DNA of 64,000 bases. Source: an uncultured Flavobacteriales bacterium. Its GTDB lineage: Bacteria; Bacteroidota; Bacteroidia; Flavobacteriales_E; Vicingaceae. The stretch spans positions 62,001-126,000 of the forward strand of contig CAJXMH010000002.1 of NCBI GenBank assembly GCA_913056345.1, written 5' to 3'. A model generated the notes under the pieces. That model saw nothing but the letters and a program-made list of their open reading frames with translations. It ran no database searches and was not told the origin of the DNA. The position numbers were made by a program, and so were the translations under genes. Below, in pieces: positions 15,054-23,876 of the stretch; position 1 is the stretch's first letter, and each line of letters starts with the position of its first letter.

Positions 15054-15833
15054 TTGAAGACAAAGAAAGAGATTGTAGACAATTGGTTGCCGCGTTATAC
15101 CGGAACACAGCCCGAGGAATTTGGAGATTACATTTTACTGACCAATTTTGGCAATTATGTCCGCATGTTTGCCGAGGAGTTTAAAGTTCCCATTAAGGGA
15201 GAACAAAATCCCATGCAAACAGCCACAGCAAATGGCATTACCATTATAAATTTTGGAATGGGTTCCGCCATGGCTGCAACCGTAATGGATTTACTCTCGA
15301 GTATTATGCCCAAGGCGGTTTTGTTTTTAGGTAAATGCGGTGGATTAAAGAAGAAAACCCAATTGGGTGATGTGATCCTTCCTATTGCCGCTATCAGGGG
15401 AGAGGGAACATCAGACGACTATATGCCTCCAGAGGTTCCGGCATTGCCTTCCTTCCGTTTGCAACGTTCTGTATCATCTATGATCAAAAAGCATGAATTA
15501 GATTATTGGACTGGAACCGTTTACACCACTAACCGAAGAGTTTGGGAGCATGATGAGGAGTTTAAAGATTATCTTAGGGAGGTTCGGGCTATGGCTATTG
15601 ATATGGAAACGGCAACCATTTTTTCAGTTGGCTTTGTCAATAAAATACCCCATGGTGCCTTATTGCTAGTTTCTGATAACCCTATGATTCCCGACGGAGT
15701 GAAGACTGCAGCAAGCGACCAAAAGGTTACGAAACATTTTGTAAATCACCATTTGCAAATTGGTATAGATGCGCTTCTGGAATTGAGAGAAAGCGGTGAA
15801 TCAGTGAAGCATTTGCGTTACGAAAGCGAATGA
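15054..15833 (+). CDS. amn: AMP nucleosidase (PNP/UDP phosphorylase family)
   Basis: A 259-residue cytoplasmic enzyme of the nucleoside phosphorylase fold, predicted to hydrolyse AMP to adenine and ribose 5-phosphate. Motifs include the glycine-rich strand ending LFLGKCGGLKKKTQLGDVILP, which fits the phosphate or ribose-phosphate site, the ribose-binding AIDMETATIFSVGF, and the late VSDNPMIPDGVK. The length agrees with short Bacteroidota AMP nucleosidases, which lack the N-terminal regulatory domain of E. coli Amn. The start is TTG at 15054, five bases after the S46 stop; the first ATG would remove about 34 conserved residues. It is probably co-transcribed with the peptidase. Confidence 0.82.
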   Translation: MKTKKEIVDNWLPRYTGTQPEEFGDYILLTNFGNYVRMFAEEFKVPIKGEQNPMQTATANGITIINFGMGSAMAATVMDLLSSIMPKAVLFLGKCGGLKKKTQLGDVILPIAAIRGEGTSDDYMPPEVPALPSFRLQRSVSSMIKKHELDYWTGTVYTTNRRVWEHDEEFKDYLREVRAMAIDMETATIFSVGFVNKIPHGALLLVSDNPMIPDGVKTAASDQKVTKHFVNHHLQIGIDALLELRESGESVKHLRYESE

Positions 15834-15872
15834 TTGTTGGCAGTTGAGAGTCATTTCTTAGACTCGACCTGG

Positions 15873-16670
15873 TCAATCTCTAATACACCTTACACAGAAG
15901 CCAGATGCTTTCTGAAATTCAATTCGGTATAGGTCGCCATTGGAAAAGTACATGTTTCTAAACCAAGCATAATCTGAACCATTTTCAGTTGAGGACCACC
16001 AATAGCCTCCAGTGCGCCAATCTTCAAAAGAACCACCTGTAGCTCTAAATCCACCGCCTAAGCCGGAAAAACCAAACTCATTAGTTGCTGCAGCGTTGGG
16101 ACTTTTCCAGTGGGTAGTATCGGTAGCTTTGAGTTTCCCACCTGCAACCGGTCGGCCACCTAAAAAATTGCTTAGTGCGGTCCATTCAATGTCAGAAGGA
16201 AGGTGCCAACCCTCAGGGCAAATACCTTGCACCCGATTGGAGAGTTCAGGATCCCTAACACCACCGATGGTAGCAGCTGCAAAATTGTAGAGTACACCAT
16301 AATCCATGTAAAATTGACTTCTCTTAGCGGCGTTTGTGTCGGTGCCTTGGTAACCGTATACGTAGTAAAGCGGTTTTTTCAAAGAGCTTGAATCAGAGCC
16401 TACCACAGCAGGCAAGTATTTCAAATTCTCCTGCATCCAAACTTGTTCGCCTATTGTTATAAAAGTATATCGATTACCGTCTCTGCTGTCTACAAATGAA
16501 TTTTTAGTAGTGTGAGTGATTGAAGTATCTTGAGCTGTCTGGTTTGAGTTGGTTCTGGTAATCAATAGCTCGTCATCTTCCTCTTCTTTACATGAAAAAA
16601 GAAGCAAAACGGCTAAAGAAAATAAGGGAAGTAGTTTGAAAATTTTTGAATGGTGAAGGATTCTAATCAT
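15873..16670 (-). CDS. FISUMP-domain lipoprotein
   Basis: A 265-residue lipoprotein with an N-terminal lipobox LFSC followed by KEEEDD. The body is a Fibrobacter-succinogenes-major-paralogous (FISUMP) domain: RDGNRYTFITIGEQVWMQENL, YNFAAA, CPEGWHLPSDIEWTAL, FGFSGLGGGFR, YWWSSTE and the final FCVRCIRD are all in canonical order. Such domains are extracellular and C-type-lectin-like; their ligands are mostly unknown. The acidic residues after the lipid Cys could act as an outer-surface export signal, as in Bacteroidota surface lipoproteins; this is inference. It stands alone, convergent with amn, with no terminator recognised in the 39-bp gap. Confidence 0.85.
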   Translation of the reverse strand: MIRILHHSKIFKLLPLFSLAVLLLFSCKEEEDDELLITRTNSNQTAQDTSITHTTKNSFVDSRDGNRYTFITIGEQVWMQENLKYLPAVVGSDSSSLKKPLYYVYGYQGTDTNAAKRSQFYMDYGVLYNFAAATIGGVRDPELSNRVQGICPEGWHLPSDIEWTALSNFLGGRPVAGGKLKATDTTHWKSPNAAATNEFGFSGLGGGFRATGGSFEDWRTGGYWWSSTENGSDYAWFRNMYFSNGDLYRIEFQKASGFCVRCIRD

Positions 16671-16869
16671 TTCAAGACTTTTAGTTGGTTAAAATTAGGA
16701 CATTATAATGACTTCCAATTAGGCCTACAAATGGCTAGTTCAATTAGTTCAAAGTAAGCCGATAAGAGCTGTTAGTTAAATACTTTGGTTAATAAGAAAG
16801 AAAGTCAAAACTTAATTAGTTCTTTAATCAAAGTCAATGGGTTGTTTGAATTTCTAAGCAAGCCTGTCT

Positions 16870-17250
16870 TTATTGCCTTAATTCGTTGAAAAGTACTTTT
16901 CCTTCAAATTCCAATTTAGAAATGTGTTTGATTTGATTGTCCCAATCAAGTGGAGTCCAGTAATCAGGGTATTTTACAACTATTTTTTCTCCTATCAATT
17001 TTTTCTCAAGCTCCTTCAGCTTTAGGTCGTTTTCTAGACCTCGGTTAATGTAAAACCTACGACTGGTATTCTTCATCTTGAAAATGATATCGTTTCCTTT
17101 ATTGCTGTGAATACTTGCAACAATCCCTTCTTCTGTTATTGCATGCTCTTCAGACACAATAGGAACTGGACGGAAGATTAATACAAAGGCAATGAAAGCA
17201 AAAATGCCGCTTGTAATCAGGACATACTTGATTGTTTTTTCGTTTTTCAT
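16870..17250 (-). CDS. Small membrane-anchored protein of unknown function
   Basis: A 126-residue protein with one N-terminal membrane segment (YVLITSGIFAFIAFVLIF) and a presumably extracytoplasmic domain of about 95 residues rich in Lys and Glu. The frame is open ten codons further upstream, but MKNEKTIKYVLI from the ATG at 17248-17250 gives a normal N-terminus, so that start is used. I do not recognise the domain. It is the last of four minus-strand genes (kinase, response regulator, helical-bundle protein, this one), though gaps of 130 and 114 bp argue against a tight operon. Confidence 0.6.
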   Translation of the reverse strand: MKNEKTIKYVLITSGIFAFIAFVLIFRPVPIVSEEHAITEEGIVASIHSNKGNDIIFKMKNTSRRFYINRGLENDLKLKELEKKLIGEKIVVKYPDYWTPLDWDNQIKHISKLEFEGKVLFNELRQ

Positions 17251-17364
17251 AGGTTGGTTTGACTTAATCAGTAAACGCAACGGTTTAGCTGTTCAAGTAT
17301 TGTTTAATAGTCCAACACCGTATGCTGCTCAATCAAAAGGCTATAATTCAAAAAATAATTGGAA

Positions 17365-17961
17365 CTAATTTTTCTTTGGGGTGTAGAGAATAATCAGTTG
17401 AAGCACAATACCGAGCAAGAGTAGGATGTAAATTTCAATCTGAGAGAATAGTTCAACATTTTCAAGTGCTTTACTAGCTAAAAATTTCTGCTGTTTTCCT
17501 TCTTCAACTTGTTCTGTAGCTAATTCACCTAATTGGGTATTTATATCGGCGAAAATTTCTTCACATTTTTCGGTGTATAGCGTGTCTTTTTTGTTCAACC
17601 TTTTCTCTAACTTAATTAGGTCATCATGATCTCTTCGAAGTCGCTTTAAGATCAGTTCTTCTTTTTCAGTAGATTCTATGCGGTTAAAGCTTTCAAGCAA
17701 TTCACTTATTTTGGTGTTGATTGCTTGATTTTTATTCTGTAAATAGTTGGTATCGTTTAAGGCGTAAGCCAATTCTTTTTTATGAAACTTCAGGCTGATC
17801 TCAAGCAATAGTTCTTTCGCTAATAGCCTGTCATTGTAGATGTTATCTACAGATTGTTCAACGCGTTTAAAATTGTTTTTATCAATTCGGTTGGTGGCAA
17901 GTACTAGCAGAAAAACACCGAGTATCCCAAGCACCCATTTTACTTTGTTGAAAAGGTTCAT
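17365..17961 (-). CDS. Membrane protein with a periplasmic four-helix-bundle (MCP-like) sensor region
   Basis: A 198-residue protein built like the sensory half of a chemoreceptor: an N-terminal membrane helix (VLGILGVFLLVLATN), about 135 residues of charged heptad-patterned helices resembling the 4HB_MCP domain, then a second membrane helix (IYILLLLGIVLQLIILY) and only four cytoplasmic residues. No HAMP, kinase or methyl-accepting domain follows, so it cannot signal by itself. It lies downstream of a soluble multi-PAS kinase and response regulator, which makes it a possible stand-alone input partner; that link is inference from position. Confidence 0.6.
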   Translation of the reverse strand: MNLFNKVKWVLGILGVFLLVLATNRIDKNNFKRVEQSVDNIYNDRLLAKELLLEISLKFHKKELAYALNDTNYLQNKNQAINTKISELLESFNRIESTEKEELILKRLRRDHDDLIKLEKRLNKKDTLYTEKCEEIFADINTQLGELATEQVEEGKQQKFLASKALENVELFSQIEIYILLLLGIVLQLIILYTPKKN

Positions 17962-18091
17962 ATTTTAATTTTTTGTTCTTTTTTGTATCTGGCTTATCCT
18001 TTATAAAATAAGGCTAAAAGGAAATACTAAGGTAGCGAAATGGCTTGAAATACCGATTACTAATTTTGCATTAAGCCAACATATTGAGGTC

Positions 18092-18472
18092 TTAATTTCC
18101 TGAGTTGTTTATGTTTTCTTGTAATACTTTATCAATATGAGCAGCTTCAGCTGGCTTTTCGAAATAGGCAAGGATGATCTTATTGTCTAATGCTTTTTGC
18201 ATTTCGTCGTTTATCGTATAGCTTGATAGCACAAAGTATTTTTTAGTTTCAAATCTTTTTTGAGCTTCTTGAATAAATTCCATACCCGACATACCGGTCA
18301 TTTTTAAATCACTGATAATTAATTCTATTTCAGCTTTTTCTTCTAAAATGGAAAGGGCTTCGTGACCACTTTCTGCAGTAATCACCTCATACTTTTTATC
18401 TAAAATTCTTTTAAGAATCAAAAGATTGATGGGCTCGTCATCTACATATAAGACTTTCTTTCTTTCCTTCAT
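18092..18472 (-). CDS. Receiver-only response regulator (CheY-like)
   Basis: A 126-residue single receiver domain. The acidic pocket (VDDE at residues 10-13), the phosphoacceptor Asp55 in ISDLKMTGMSG, the switch region SSYT and the conserved Lys in YFEKPAE are present. No output domain follows, so it must act through a protein partner or as a phosphate sink. Its ATG overlaps the stop of the multi-PAS kinase gene by one base (TAATG), which strongly implies translational coupling and that the two are cognate. Confidence 0.88.
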   Translation of the reverse strand: MKERKKVLYVDDEPINLLILKRILDKKYEVITAESGHEALSILEEKAEIELIISDLKMTGMSGMEFIQEAQKRFETKKYFVLSSYTINDEMQKALDNKIILAYFEKPAEAAHIDKVLQENINNSGN

Positions 18473-21243
18473 TAATCAATCTTTGGTAGTTTCAACCTTA
18501 CTTTAGTTCCTTTATTTGGAATGGAAGTAAGTTTAATACTTCCATTGTGCTTTTCTATTATGGTGTGCGTAATATATAATCCCAGACCGGTTCCTTTGCC
18601 AGGCTCCTTTGTAGTGAAAAATGGATCCAATACCTTTTTTAGGTTTTCTTTATTGATGCCAGAACCGTTGTCTTTAAAAGTAAGAACAAGGGTGCCTTTA
18701 ACTAATTGAGATGTAATTTTAATTTTACCGTTTTTGTCAATTGCATCTATTGCATTTGAAAGCACATTAAGTACAGCCTGATGTAGTTTACCGTAATTTC
18801 CTCTAACTTGGTTAGCTTGTGATGAGAGGTTTAGTTCAATGTCAATTCTTCCTTTGAACTTATTTTCTAACATCAACAAGCAGTCATTTATAATTTTTTT
18901 CAAATCGCAAAGCTCATCATAGTTGTCATTGCTTCTACTGAATAGATTTAAGCCTTTGACAATTTGAGTAGCTCGATCTGTTCCCGACTTAATCCAACTA
19001 AGGTATTCTTTTAACTCCTCTTTAATGAGTGTATTATCATCTTTCAGGTGTTCGGAAATAGCTGAATGAGCGCCAACAATATAATTCAAGGGGTTATTAA
19101 GCTCATGGGCTACTCCCGCGGTAAGTGTTCCAAGAGATGCCATTTTTTCTGATTGAATCAGTTGGTTTTGAGTAGCCTTTAGTTCATCTAAGGCTTTCTT
19201 GTATTCTTCGGCAAGCTTCATTTCGTTTGTCACATCCCAATTTGTTCCATATACACGAGTAGGCTTCCCATTCTTGTTACGCTCAACCTTTCCTTTAGCT
19301 TTAATGTGTGACACCTTCCCATTTTCAGGATGAATAATTCGAAAAACTGTGTCTAATGGCTTAATGCCCTCTATGGCCTGTTCCAGCTCTTTTACTGTTC
19401 GATCCTTATCCAGAGGATGTAGGCTTGTTTCCCAAGCATTATAAGCTCCCGAAAATCTGGACTTGTCTATACCGTAAAGACGATACATAATATCATCCCA
19501 ATATAATACATCGTTTATCAAGTCCAATTTCCACACACCTGAATTTGCGTGATTGGCGGCTTCCCAATATAGGTTGAGTTCTTCAGAAACTTTCAAAATA
19601 TCTTTGGTTCTCTCTTCCACTCGATCTTCTAAGTGAGCTGTCAATTCTTTTAATGCTTGCTCCGCTTCTTTTTGTTTTGTAATATCAATAGCAATACTAT
19701 CCCAAATAACGCTCCCATCTCTTTGCTTTTTCGGGCTTCCTTTAGATGAAATCCATTTCATTCTATTACCTGGCAGCTTTATTCTATATTCATAGCTCCA
19801 TATGGAAAGTTCTTCAGCAGATTTTTGAATTGATTTTAAGAAACCTCCAAGGTCATCATCATATACGTTATCCCAAAGCAGCGAATTGTCTTTCATCGCA
19901 TCTTTAGCTGACACTTCATAAATTTCTTCTATACCCTTACTGATGTAAAGCAATTCATCAGTTCCGTCAGGAAATAGTTGATACCTTATGACAGCGCCCG
20001 GAAGATTCTCGGCTATGTTTTGATATTGTTGCTGACTTTTCTGCAATTTCTCTTCAGCTTCCTTCTGTTTTGTTATGTTTAGTAAAACTCCATTGTGAAT
20101 GACATTGCCATATTTATCTAGGTTACCATAAGATTGGCCCTTTAGCCAAACAACTTTACCGCGCTTATTTAATGCTCTTAATTCCTTTGACCATACAGCT
20201 TTGTCTTGTTTTGCTTTCAAGATCGATCTCATAGTGCTTTCATAATCATCTGGGTGTATTCTTGAGAATAGAAAGTCGGGGCTCTTCATTTTTGATTTAC
20301 TAAAACCTAATAGGTTACTAGTTCTATCATTGGCATATGGAATACTAAAAGAGCCGTCTTTGTGGAATACAAATTGATATATCATTCCCGGAATTGCATC
20401 CGTGATTTGCTGAAGTTGCTCTTGAGTCTCACGTTTTTCCCTTTCAATTGCTTTTCGCTCAGAAATGTCTTGAAATACCCCTGAAAGAGAATGAAATTTA
20501 CCATGGTTTAATTTTACTTCACCTTTTGCGTAGACCCATTTTTGATTTCCCTTTGCGGTGATTATTCTTGCTTCAAACTCGAAAGGACTACCATGATTAA
20601 TAGCAGCGTTTACTGCTTTTTTAACCATTTCACGGTCATCAGGATGATAGAACTCTATCCCATTATCAACAGTAGAAACGAAATCATAAGGCACTTCATG
20701 AATATGATACATTTCTTTAGTCCATGAAGTATGTTTCATGTCTTTTTTAATCTCCCATCCACCAACTTTTGCAATCTCACCTGTCTTGTTTAAAAGGGTT
20801 TCATTCTCTTTTAAAACTTCTTTGATTAACTTTTCTTCGGTGATATCTTGACCAAGCCCAAACATATAGGATGGTTCTCCTTTTTCATCAAATGTCACCT
20901 CGCCATCAACTTTTACCCATCTTACTTCACCGTCCTTCTGTCTTATGATTCGATGTTCTATATCGTAAGGAAGCTTTTTTTCAATTGCTTTCCGTATCGC
21001 TTCATTGATCAAAGGGATGTCATCAGGGTGTGCTAATTCCATCAAGGTCTCTTTGTTTACCGATAGGTGCTCAACTCCATGTACAATGTGCCAGTTCTTT
21101 GAAAAAGTCCAAATATCCTTTTTAATATCCCACTTCCAAGAACCTTGATTTGATAATCGCTCTGCTTTATTTATTAAATTTTCTTTTTCTGCGAGTTCCT
21201 TTTTTAAGGCTGCCAATTCAATCCTTAAGTCGTCAATCGTCAT
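18472..21243 (-). CDS. Soluble histidine kinase with five PAS/PAC modules
   Basis: A 923-residue cytoplasmic sensor kinase without membrane helices. After a short coiled coil (1-25), five PAS/PAC units follow at roughly 26-140, 145-265, 275-395, 400-530 and 550-685. Each ends in a recognisable PAC signature such as FGLGQDITEEK, SGVFQDISERK, GVLLNITKQKE, DSIAIDITKQKE and YGTNWDVTNEM. The HisKA box carries His713 in GVAHELNNPLN. The ATP-binding domain has N (NVLSNAIDAI), G1 (DNGSGI), F (PFFTTK) and G2 (GTGLGLY) boxes. Intracellular ligands such as flavin, heme or metabolites are likely but cannot be assigned. It is coupled to a receiver-only response regulator by TAATG. Confidence 0.9.
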   Translation of the reverse strand: MTIDDLRIELAALKKELAEKENLINKAERLSNQGSWKWDIKKDIWTFSKNWHIVHGVEHLSVNKETLMELAHPDDIPLINEAIRKAIEKKLPYDIEHRIIRQKDGEVRWVKVDGEVTFDEKGEPSYMFGLGQDITEEKLIKEVLKENETLLNKTGEIAKVGGWEIKKDMKHTSWTKEMYHIHEVPYDFVSTVDNGIEFYHPDDREMVKKAVNAAINHGSPFEFEARIITAKGNQKWVYAKGEVKLNHGKFHSLSGVFQDISERKAIEREKRETQEQLQQITDAIPGMIYQFVFHKDGSFSIPYANDRTSNLLGFSKSKMKSPDFLFSRIHPDDYESTMRSILKAKQDKAVWSKELRALNKRGKVVWLKGQSYGNLDKYGNVIHNGVLLNITKQKEAEEKLQKSQQQYQNIAENLPGAVIRYQLFPDGTDELLYISKGIEEIYEVSAKDAMKDNSLLWDNVYDDDLGGFLKSIQKSAEELSIWSYEYRIKLPGNRMKWISSKGSPKKQRDGSVIWDSIAIDITKQKEAEQALKELTAHLEDRVEERTKDILKVSEELNLYWEAANHANSGVWKLDLINDVLYWDDIMYRLYGIDKSRFSGAYNAWETSLHPLDKDRTVKELEQAIEGIKPLDTVFRIIHPENGKVSHIKAKGKVERNKNGKPTRVYGTNWDVTNEMKLAEEYKKALDELKATQNQLIQSEKMASLGTLTAGVAHELNNPLNYIVGAHSAISEHLKDDNTLIKEELKEYLSWIKSGTDRATQIVKGLNLFSRSNDNYDELCDLKKIINDCLLMLENKFKGRIDIELNLSSQANQVRGNYGKLHQAVLNVLSNAIDAIDKNGKIKITSQLVKGTLVLTFKDNGSGINKENLKKVLDPFFTTKEPGKGTGLGLYITHTIIEKHNGSIKLTSIPNKGTKVRLKLPKID

Positions 21244-21319
21244 AGATACTATGTTTGGTATTGCTTAAAATCAAAAGCAGTACGAAAGGTTAATCTTTTT
21301 GTTGCCTACAATCGGTAAA

Positions 21320-22675
21320 TTAGGGCTTTTTATCAATAACTTTTTCTAAGGCTTGACCTTTTTTGCTTTTATCAAAGGTTCCATCGGCAAAGGCTAAATG
21401 CCCGTTCACAAAAGTATGGCTCACTTTACTGTGAAATGTCGTTCCTTCTAAAGGTGACCAACCACATTTGTATAAAATGTTCTCCGAACCCACAGTCCAT
21501 TCCTGATCCAAGTCTACCAAACATAGGTCTGCCTGATAACCTTCCCGCAGAAAACCTCGATTTTTAATGCTATAAAGTATCGCCGGATTGTGGCACATTT
21601 TTTCTACCATTTTTTCCAAGCTTATTTTTCCTTCCCGGTGAAACTCCAACAGGCAGTTCAAACTGTGTTGCACTAAAGGTGCTCCAGACATACTCTCAAA
21701 ATAAGGTTTGTCTTTTTCTTCCCAAGCATGGGGAGCATGGTCGGTAGTGATCAAGTCAATGCGGTCATCTAAAAGGGCTGCTAACAAGCCCTCTTTGTCT
21801 TTTTGAGTTTTAATAGCCGGATTCCATTTTATTCGTTTGCCCAATCGTTCATAGTCCGCATCGGTAAACCACAAATGATGCACTGAAACTTCAGTAGTGA
21901 TTTTTTTGTCTTTCAGCGGAATGTCGTTGCGAAAGAATTCAGTTTCAGCAGCTGTAGTAAGGTGAAGAATGTGTAAACGGGCATTGTGCTTCTTAGCTAG
22001 TGCTACTGCATTCTTAGTAGCTTCATAACAGGCCTTTTCAGAGCGAATGATAGGATGATACTTGACCGGTACATCTTCACCGTATTTTTCTCGGTAGATC
22101 TCCTCATTTTTCACTACTTCACTTTCTTGTTCAGAGTGAATGGCCACTATGGCTTCGCAATTCGCTAGTAGTTTTTCCAGCATTTCCGGCTTGTCGGCTA
22201 AAATGTTTCCCCGATCGCTGAAGTAGAGTCCATCATCAGAAACGGCTAAAAGACCAGAGGTATCCAGTTTTAAAACCTCATCCATATTACGCTCATTTAC
22301 TCCTAAAAAGAAACCGTAATTGGCTAATGACTTGTCTGCCGCCAAACGGTACTTTTCTTCTAAAACTTCCATGCTCAGCACATTGGGATTTGTATTTGGC
22401 ATGTCAATAAAAGAAGTAACCCCTCCGGCTAAAGCTGCCTTACTTTCACTATTTAGGTCTGCTTTATGGGTAAAACCGGGTTCCCGAAAATGCACCTGTC
22501 CATCAATTATTCCGGGCAATAGCAGTTTTCCTTTAGCCTCAATGGTCCGATCGGCCTGAACCTTAATTTGAGGTGCTATTTTAGCAATCGTTTCGCCTTC
22601 GATCAGAAGGTCGGCAACAAAGCTTTTTCCTTCATTTACTAGGGTAGCTTGTTTGATCAGGGTAGTTGATTTCAT
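21320..22675 (-). CDS. pyrC: Dihydroorotase, class I-like
   Basis: A 451-residue amidohydrolase for the third step of pyrimidine synthesis (carbamoyl-aspartate to dihydroorotate). The N-terminal metal motif reads IIDGQVHFREPG, so Gln60 stands where the first His of the usual D-x-H-x-H is found; His62 and Arg64 remain. Other family features are present: IDMPNTNP, HILHLTTAAE, and TTDHAPHAW with the catalytic Asp. I recall the same QVH form in other Bacteroidota dihydroorotases, so it is probably a lineage trait rather than loss of function. Allantoinase or another hydrolase is a less likely alternative. An exact -7 element lies 20 bp upstream. Confidence 0.85.
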   Translation of the reverse strand: MKSTTLIKQATLVNEGKSFVADLLIEGETIAKIAPQIKVQADRTIEAKGKLLLPGIIDGQVHFREPGFTHKADLNSESKAALAGGVTSFIDMPNTNPNVLSMEVLEEKYRLAADKSLANYGFFLGVNERNMDEVLKLDTSGLLAVSDDGLYFSDRGNILADKPEMLEKLLANCEAIVAIHSEQESEVVKNEEIYREKYGEDVPVKYHPIIRSEKACYEATKNAVALAKKHNARLHILHLTTAAETEFFRNDIPLKDKKITTEVSVHHLWFTDADYERLGKRIKWNPAIKTQKDKEGLLAALLDDRIDLITTDHAPHAWEEKDKPYFESMSGAPLVQHSLNCLLEFHREGKISLEKMVEKMCHNPAILYSIKNRGFLREGYQADLCLVDLDQEWTVGSENILYKCGWSPLEGTTFHSKVSHTFVNGHLAFADGTFDKSKKGQALEKVIDKKP

Positions 22676-22694
22676 AGGTAAATGATTTGAAATT

Positions 22695-22702
22695 CAAAAG
22701 TA
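22695..22702 (-). promoter_or_regulatory. -7 promoter element of the dihydroorotase gene
   Basis: On the minus strand TACTTTTG matches TAnnTTTG exactly and ends 19 bp before the ATG at 22675. No convincing -33 TTTG was found at the expected spacing. It lies in the 64-bp gap behind the FAD oxidoreductase gene, so pyrC can be expressed on its own. Confidence 0.5.
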
Positions 22703-22739
22703 AGTTTCAAGAAGGAGAAGCGCAGCATTTAAAGAGAGA

Positions 22740-23864
22740 TTATCTCAACATCAATTCTGCTAATTCTTCTCCCACCAAACTGCCGATTGCTACCCCCATG
22801 CCGCCCAAACGAACCCCACAAAAAAGTGTGGGACCAAGGGCTTTAATTAGCGGATATTTAGCGCTACCCACTCCCATCGTACCAGCCCATCGGTAATCAA
22901 TAGTAAAATTTTGCCCTGGCAGGAGCTGTTCTTCTAAAAGTCGGTTTAACTCATTTTGGATCAAGCTAGTGGTTTCCATCTGTTCGGTTTGTTCTGCTTC
23001 AAAGTCTAAATTTCGGCCGCCACCTAACAAAACCCGCTCTCCCACATTTCGGAAGTAATAATAGCCCTGTTCAAAGTGATGTATGCCTTGCCATTTGAGA
23101 TTGGGCAGGAGAGAGGTGACCACTACTTGCGTCCTGGCTGGCTTTACCTCTTCTTTCAGAAAACGAGCTGCCAAGCCGTTGGTGCAAAGTCCGATCTTTT
23201 CTGCTTTTAAAGCTCCGAATTGAGTTTTCACCTGATTGACTTCGATTTGCTTTACTTCAATCCCAAAAAGTAGTTTAACTCCCATGTTTTGGGCCTTCGA
23301 CTGAAGCGCCTGCATCATTCGATCAGGTTCTAACTGTGCTTCCGCTGCATGGGAGATAGCCTTTGTAAAGCCTATGAAACCACTGTCCTCACAATAAGCA
23401 GCCTGTGTTTTAAAAGTCTGCTTCATCCCGCAGATCGGCTCAAGCTGTTGGTTCAAATAAGTCAACTGATCCAAGCAGTTCTCGTAAGTATGTTTTTCTT
23501 TTTGAGAAAAGATCTCATGGGCGCCCAAAGCTTTATAGTGAAGCGCCTCATCGCCTAAACGTTCTCTGAGTTTTTGCAAGCCCCGATAGCGTTTTTCTAC
23601 CGTAGCAAATACTTCTGCTTCACTTTGGTGTTCTAAATCATCTAATAATTCTGAAGGACTGCCGATGCAAGCAAAACCGGCGTTCTTGGTAGATGCACCA
23701 TTGGGTAAATAGCTTCTTTCTAGCACTACTACCTTGGCTTTGGGTTGCTTTTCTTTGATTTCGATCGCGGTGGAAATCCCACTTATTCCGGCTCCAATGA
23801 TCAAAAAATCGATTCCTTCGGTAAAAGTTCGCTTTTCCCAGTAACTCAGCGCTTCGAAGTTCAT
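22740..23864 (-). CDS. FAD-dependent oxidoreductase (DAO family)
   Basis: A 374-residue flavoenzyme of the D-amino-acid-oxidase/GlpO type. The Rossmann dinucleotide motif GAGISGIS lies near residue 24, with the adenine-ribose Glu at the end of the second strand (VVLERSYLPNGASTKNAGFAC). The C-terminal flavin-binding stretch is present (YRWAGTMGVGSAKYPLI, GVRLGGMGVAIGSLVGEELAE). The GASTKNAGFAC segment is typical of amine- or amino-acid-oxidising members. The substrate is unknown. It begins 12 bp after the M3 peptidase stop and is probably co-transcribed with it, which would fit oxidation of released amino acids; that link is inference. Confidence 0.82.
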   Translation of the reverse strand: MNFEALSYWEKRTFTEGIDFLIIGAGISGISTAIEIKEKQPKAKVVVLERSYLPNGASTKNAGFACIGSPSELLDDLEHQSEAEVFATVEKRYRGLQKLRERLGDEALHYKALGAHEIFSQKEKHTYENCLDQLTYLNQQLEPICGMKQTFKTQAAYCEDSGFIGFTKAISHAAEAQLEPDRMMQALQSKAQNMGVKLLFGIEVKQIEVNQVKTQFGALKAEKIGLCTNGLAARFLKEEVKPARTQVVVTSLLPNLKWQGIHHFEQGYYYFRNVGERVLLGGGRNLDFEAEQTEQMETTSLIQNELNRLLEEQLLPGQNFTIDYRWAGTMGVGSAKYPLIKALGPTLFCGVRLGGMGVAIGSLVGEELAELMLR

Positions 23865-23876
23865 ACTTTTGCTCGA

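Noticed and set aside
15840-15872. Possible terminator GAGTC-N8-GACTC after amn
   Set aside because: Only a 5-bp stem and no T tract on either strand.
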